DNA of 64,000 bases from Neomegalonema sp. (GTDB lineage: Bacteria; Pseudomonadota; Alphaproteobacteria; Rhodobacterales; Rhodobacteraceae), in the NCBI GenBank assembly GCA_022760435.1, contig JALEFY010000019.1, forward strand, positions 1-64,000, in the 5' to 3' direction. Below are positions 62,644-64,000 of the stretch, in pieces. The first letter of the stretch is position 1. Each line of letters begins with the position of its first letter. The position numbers and the translations under genes are program-made. Below the pieces are notes generated by a model. It had not been told where the DNA came from and did no database searches. It was given only the letters and a program-made list of their open reading frames with translations.

Positions 62644-64000
62644 ATGCACGCCTATCGCACCCATACCTGCGGCCAACTGAGCAAGATGAATGTGGGTGAG
62701 ACCGTCCGCCTCTCCGGCTGGGTGCACCGGGTCCGCGATCATGGCGGGGTGCTGTTCATCGACCTGCGCGACCATTATGGCATGACGCAAGTGCTCGCCG
62801 ACCCTGACAGCCCGGCCTTCGCCGATGTCGAAAAGGTGCGCTCGGAATGGTGCATCCGCATTGATGGTGAGGTCAAGGCGCGCTCGGCCGAGACCGTGAA
62901 TACCGATCTGCCGACCGGCGAGATCGAGATCTTCATCCGCGAACTCGAAGTGCTCGGCGCCGCCGAAGAGCTGCCGCTGCCGGTGTTTGGCGAGCAGGAC
63001 TATCCCGAGGATACGCGGCTCAAATACCGCTATCTCGACCTGCGCCGCGAGAAGCTGCACAAGTCGATCATGCTGCGCGCCGGGGTGATCCGCTCCCTGC
63101 GCGAGCGTATGCAGGCGCGCGGCTTCACCGAGTTCCAGACCCCGATCCTCACCGCCTCCTCGCCCGAGGGTGCGCGCGACTTCCTGGTCCCCTCGCGCCT
63201 GCATCCGGGCAAGTTCTACGCCCTGCCGCAAGCGCCGCAGCAGTTCAAGCAGCTCAGCATGATCGCGGGCTTTGATCGCTATTTTCAGATCGCCCCCTGC
63301 TTTCGCGATGAAGACCCGCGCGCCGACCGCTCGCCGGGCGAGTTCTATCAGCTCGATATCGAGATGAGCTTTGTCACTCAGGAAGACATCTTCCAGACCA
63401 TCGAGCCGGTGATGCGCGGAGTGTTCGAGGAGTTTGGCGGCGGGCGCCCGGTCACGCCGGACTTCCCGCGCATCCCCTACCGCACCTCGATGCTCAAATA
63501 TGGCTGCGACAAGCCGGACCTGCGCAATCCGATCGAGATGCAGGTGGTCTCCGAGCATTTCGACGGGGGTGGCTTTGGCGTCTTCGCCGGTATCCTGAAG
63601 AAGAACAAGAAGGCGCAGATCCGCGCGATCCCGGCGCCGGGGGGCGGCTCGCGCGCGTTTTGCGACCGCATGGATGGTTGGGCGAAGAAGGAAGCCGGGC
63701 TGCCGGGCCTCGCCTATATCTTCTGGCGCGAGGAAGGCGGCGAGATCGCCGGTGCGGGGCCGGTGGCCAAGAACCTCGGGCCGGAACGTACCGAGGCGCT
63801 GCGGGCTCAGCTCGGGCTGAACGCGGGGGATGCGGTGTTCTTCTGCGCGGGCGAGCCGCATCAGTTCGAGGCCGCCGCCGCCAAGGCGCGCAACATGATC
63901 GGCGAGGAACTGGGGCTCACGGCCAAGGACCGGTTCGATTTCTGCTGGATCGTCGATTTCCCGATGTATGAGCGCGATGAGGAGACGGGCGCGCTCGATT
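62644..64000 (+). CDS. aspS: Aspartyl-tRNA synthetase, N-terminal and catalytic part (cut by window edge)
   Basis: Charges tRNA-Asp (and possibly tRNA-Asn in lineages without AsnRS). The at least 452 residues present have the OB-fold anticodon domain ([20 protein letters not shown]), motif 1 region ([20 protein letters not shown]), the flipping loop and motif 2 ([20 protein letters not shown]) and the bacterial GAD insertion domain ([19 protein letters not shown]). GAGGA lies eight bases before the ATG. Motif 3 lies beyond the window. Confidence 0.96.
   Translation, partial: MHAYRTHTCGQLSKMNVGETVRLSGWVHRVRDHGGVLFIDLRDHYGMTQVLADPDSPAFADVEKVRSEWCIRIDGEVKARSAETVNTDLPTGEIEIFIRELEVLGAAEELPLPVFGEQDYPEDTRLKYRYLDLRREKLHKSIMLRAGVIRSLRERMQARGFTEFQTPILTASSPEGARDFLVPSRLHPGKFYALPQAPQQFKQLSMIAGFDRYFQIAPCFRDEDPRADRSPGEFYQLDIEMSFVTQEDIFQTIEPVMRGVFEEFGGGRPVTPDFPRIPYRTSMLKYGCDKPDLRNPIEMQVVSEHFDGGGFGVFAGILKKNKKAQIRAIPAPGGGSRAFCDRMDGWAKKEAGLPGLAYIFWREEGGEIAGAGPVAKNLGPERTEALRAQLGLNAGDAVFFCAGEPHQFEAAAAKARNMIGEELGLTAKDRFDFCWIVDFPMYERDEETGALD

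Overview
The window looks like chromosomal DNA of a GC-rich alphaproteobacterium, most likely a member of the Rhodobacterales. Evidence: a glycine-route 5-aminolevulinate synthase (hemA) divergent from a PpsR/CrtJ-type regulator, ctrA next to sciP, a circularly permuted two-piece tmRNA gene with the tag ANDNRAPVALAA, an alphaproteobacterial SspB, and a CtrA-clade-type flagellar order. The PpsR homologue hints at a phototrophic lineage, but no bch, crt or puf gene is present here. I saw no rRNA, tRNA, CRISPR array, insertion sequence or prophage.

Layout. 1-5.1 kb: mtaB (cut by the window edge), ppsR-like regulator, hemA, and a Xre/RES toxin-antitoxin pair with a promoter-embedded operator. 5.1-13.8 kb: flagellar rod and export genes on the minus strand (flgB-flgC-fliE-fliQ-lytic transglycosylase-flhA-fliR-flhB-small coiled-coil gene), with fliI divergent. 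13.8-20 kb: a peptide-type ABC importer with a Tat-exported binding protein. 20.5-24.6 kb: ligA, ctrA and sciP. 25-31 kb: mnmA, then a compact minus-strand cluster hisD-UPF0262-LMW phosphatase-infA-maf-RNase E/G-yacG. 31-36.7 kb: a PL3-type pectate lyase, tmRNA, sspB, a TetR regulator, rplM-rpsI, and a repeat-rich lipoprotein. 36.8-39.3 kb: thioesterase, crotonase-family protein, ctaA. 39.9-45.4 kb: a complete NAGGN osmoprotectant locus (asnO-ngg-M42 peptidase) with a divergent MarR regulator. 45.5-51.4 kb: mixed housekeeping genes, including a TadG-like protein, fba and a ThiE-like protein. 51.9-57.6 kb: a type I secretion locus with a very unusual substrate. 58.7-64 kb: tpiA, a GNAT enzyme, marC, a folate cyclo-ligase, the ferritin-like iron exporter mbfA, and aspS (cut by the window edge).

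Most interesting: (1) the 729-residue protein at 51916-54105, which joins a Trp/Tyr/Asp/Cys/Lys low-complexity N-terminus to two SdrD-B-like modules, a cadherin-like module and a C-terminal region with a Cys...Gln pair resembling thioester-forming adhesin domains, encoded directly before its probable PrtD/HlyD-type exporter; (2) tmRNA and its ClpX adaptor SspB side by side; (3) ctrA-sciP with an unusually spaced TTAA palindrome and a stray plus-strand terminator that suggests a small RNA; (4) a dispersed modular palindromic repeat at three loci, one of which splits the flagellar export genes; (5) structured-RNA-like sequence in the roughly 700-base stretch before tpiA.

Reading was by eye. Family assignments rest on motifs and remembered family sequences, not on database searches.
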